This document shows positions 20,197 through 20,673 of a stretch of 20,673 bases of DNA, in pieces (the first letter of the stretch is position 1; each line of letters begins with the position of its first letter). The notes beneath the pieces are model-generated. The model was not told the origin of the DNA. It was given only the letters and a program-made list of their open reading frames with translations, and made no database searches. Both the position numbers and the translations under genes were made by a program. The stretch comes from a virus: the IMG/VR virus record IMGVR_UViG_3300025131_000536, positions 1-20,673 of that record. The stretch is one strand, 5' to 3'.

Positions 20197-20673
20197 CTAT
20201 TTGTAAGGTTGGCCGATATTAATATTGCTTGCTGGTTTATTGGCCATGTTGTAAGCAGCATAAGCTCCAATACCCGTTCCGACTGCTTGAGCAAACGGAT
20301 TAGTTCCGGGAGCCGTGGTTGCTGTCATTGCACTCTGGCCCGTTGGTAAGTTAGTCATTAAGCCCTTCATAAATTCTAATCTTTGATAAGGTTCGTATTG
20401 CCTTGTCATTTGCGTCATACGTTGAGCTTCTAAAGCCTGTTGGCCTAATTGTTGTTGGATACCGCCTGCTTGTAATAAGCTTCCAATATCTCGTTGTTGC
20501 ATAGCTTGTTGGGCTTGTCCTAAACCTCCATAGCCTTGAGCTGCCTGTAATCCTGTTTGAGTTCCTAATTGTTGTTGTCGTTGATAGGCTCCTAAAGCTT
20601 GTGAAAAACCACCCGCTTGAGAAAGTCCAACCTGATTCAATCGTGCTCGTTCCAGTTCAGCTTCAGCCACACC
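20197..20673 (-). CDS. Gln/Gly-rich structural protein, 5' part cut by window edge
   Basis: The frame is open to the right edge. The only in-frame start near it is a GTG at 20670, more likely an internal Val, so the N-terminus is outside the window. The visible 157 residues are helical and very rich in Gln, Ala and Gly (ALGAYQRQQQLGTQTG, GGLGQAQQAMQQRDIGSL). A neck, RQYEPYQRLEFMKGLMTNLP, follows, then a Ser/Thr/Pro linker and the Gly/Ala segment VGTGIGAYAAYNMANK. This C-terminal layout is familiar from marine phage virion proteins next to the ejection proteins. It lies eight bases upstream of the 734-residue gene in the same operon. The exact structural role is unknown. Confidence 0.65.
   Translation of the reverse strand, partial: GVAEAELERARLNQVGLSQAGGFSQALGAYQRQQQLGTQTGLQAAQGYGGLGQAQQAMQQRDIGSLLQAGGIQQQLGQQALEAQRMTQMTRQYEPYQRLEFMKGLMTNLPTGQSAMTATTAPGTNPFAQAVGTGIGAYAAYNMANKPASNINIGQPYK

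Overview
The window is an AT-rich, gene-dense stretch of DNA from a tailed double-stranded DNA phage, most likely a marine one. Genes overlap by a few bases almost throughout, there are no rRNA, tRNA, CRISPR or integrase genes, and the longest gap between genes is about 80 bases. The gene set is a family A DNA polymerase without a 5' nuclease domain, an archaeo-eukaryotic-type primase, a DUF3310 protein, a Dam-like methylase, a PD-(D/E)XK nuclease, an SNF2 helicase and very large Gly/Ala-rich virion-like proteins. It resembles podovirus-like phages of marine alphaproteobacteria (SAR11/SAR116 type), but that assignment is an inference from gene content and base composition, not a database result.

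Layout. (1) Bases 1-3459, leftward: a run of small overlapping accessory genes that starts at a strong sigma70-like promoter (3467-3495). They encode several proteins of unknown function, two tiny membrane proteins (33 and 35 residues), a small lipoprotein, a SET-domain methyltransferase directly coupled to a 2-oxoglutarate/Fe(II) oxygenase-like protein, a DnaJ-type zinc-finger protein, and a partial gene running off the left edge. (2) Bases 3503-4380, rightward: two related exported small Cys proteins and two overlapping small genes, with promoters that lie almost on top of the start codons. (3) Bases 4391-12371, leftward: the replication operon. In transcription order it holds two conserved phage proteins (the second possibly an ssDNA-binding protein), AEP primase, UvrD-like SF1 helicase, a 54-residue protein, a Dam-like protein with an altered catalytic motif, a 78-residue protein, DUF3310, DNA polymerase, a 57-residue protein and a free-standing LAGLIDADG endonuclease. 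(4) Bases 12469-13881, rightward: a single SNF2-family helicase, divergent from the replication operon and convergent with the next block. (5) Bases 13865-20673, leftward: the end of a late operon. It holds a Gln/Gly-rich protein cut by the right edge, two giant virion or ejection-type proteins, a coiled-coil/one-membrane-segment protein that could be a holin, and a PD-(D/E)XK nuclease.

How the parts fit. The replication block supplies primer synthesis (AEP), strand separation (UvrD-like), synthesis and proofreading (PolA with a 3'-5' exonuclease) and base modification (Dam-like). No DnaB- or T7 gp4-type replicative helicase is visible, so the primase and SF1 helicase, whose genes overlap by 68 bases, may work as a pair. 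The most unusual elements are the SET/2OG-oxygenase gene pair, the Leu at the position equivalent to E. coli Pol I Phe762, the HPLF variant of the Dam catalytic motif, a short GC-richer dispersed repeat found inside unrelated genes in different frames, and promoters predicted to give nearly leaderless mRNAs.
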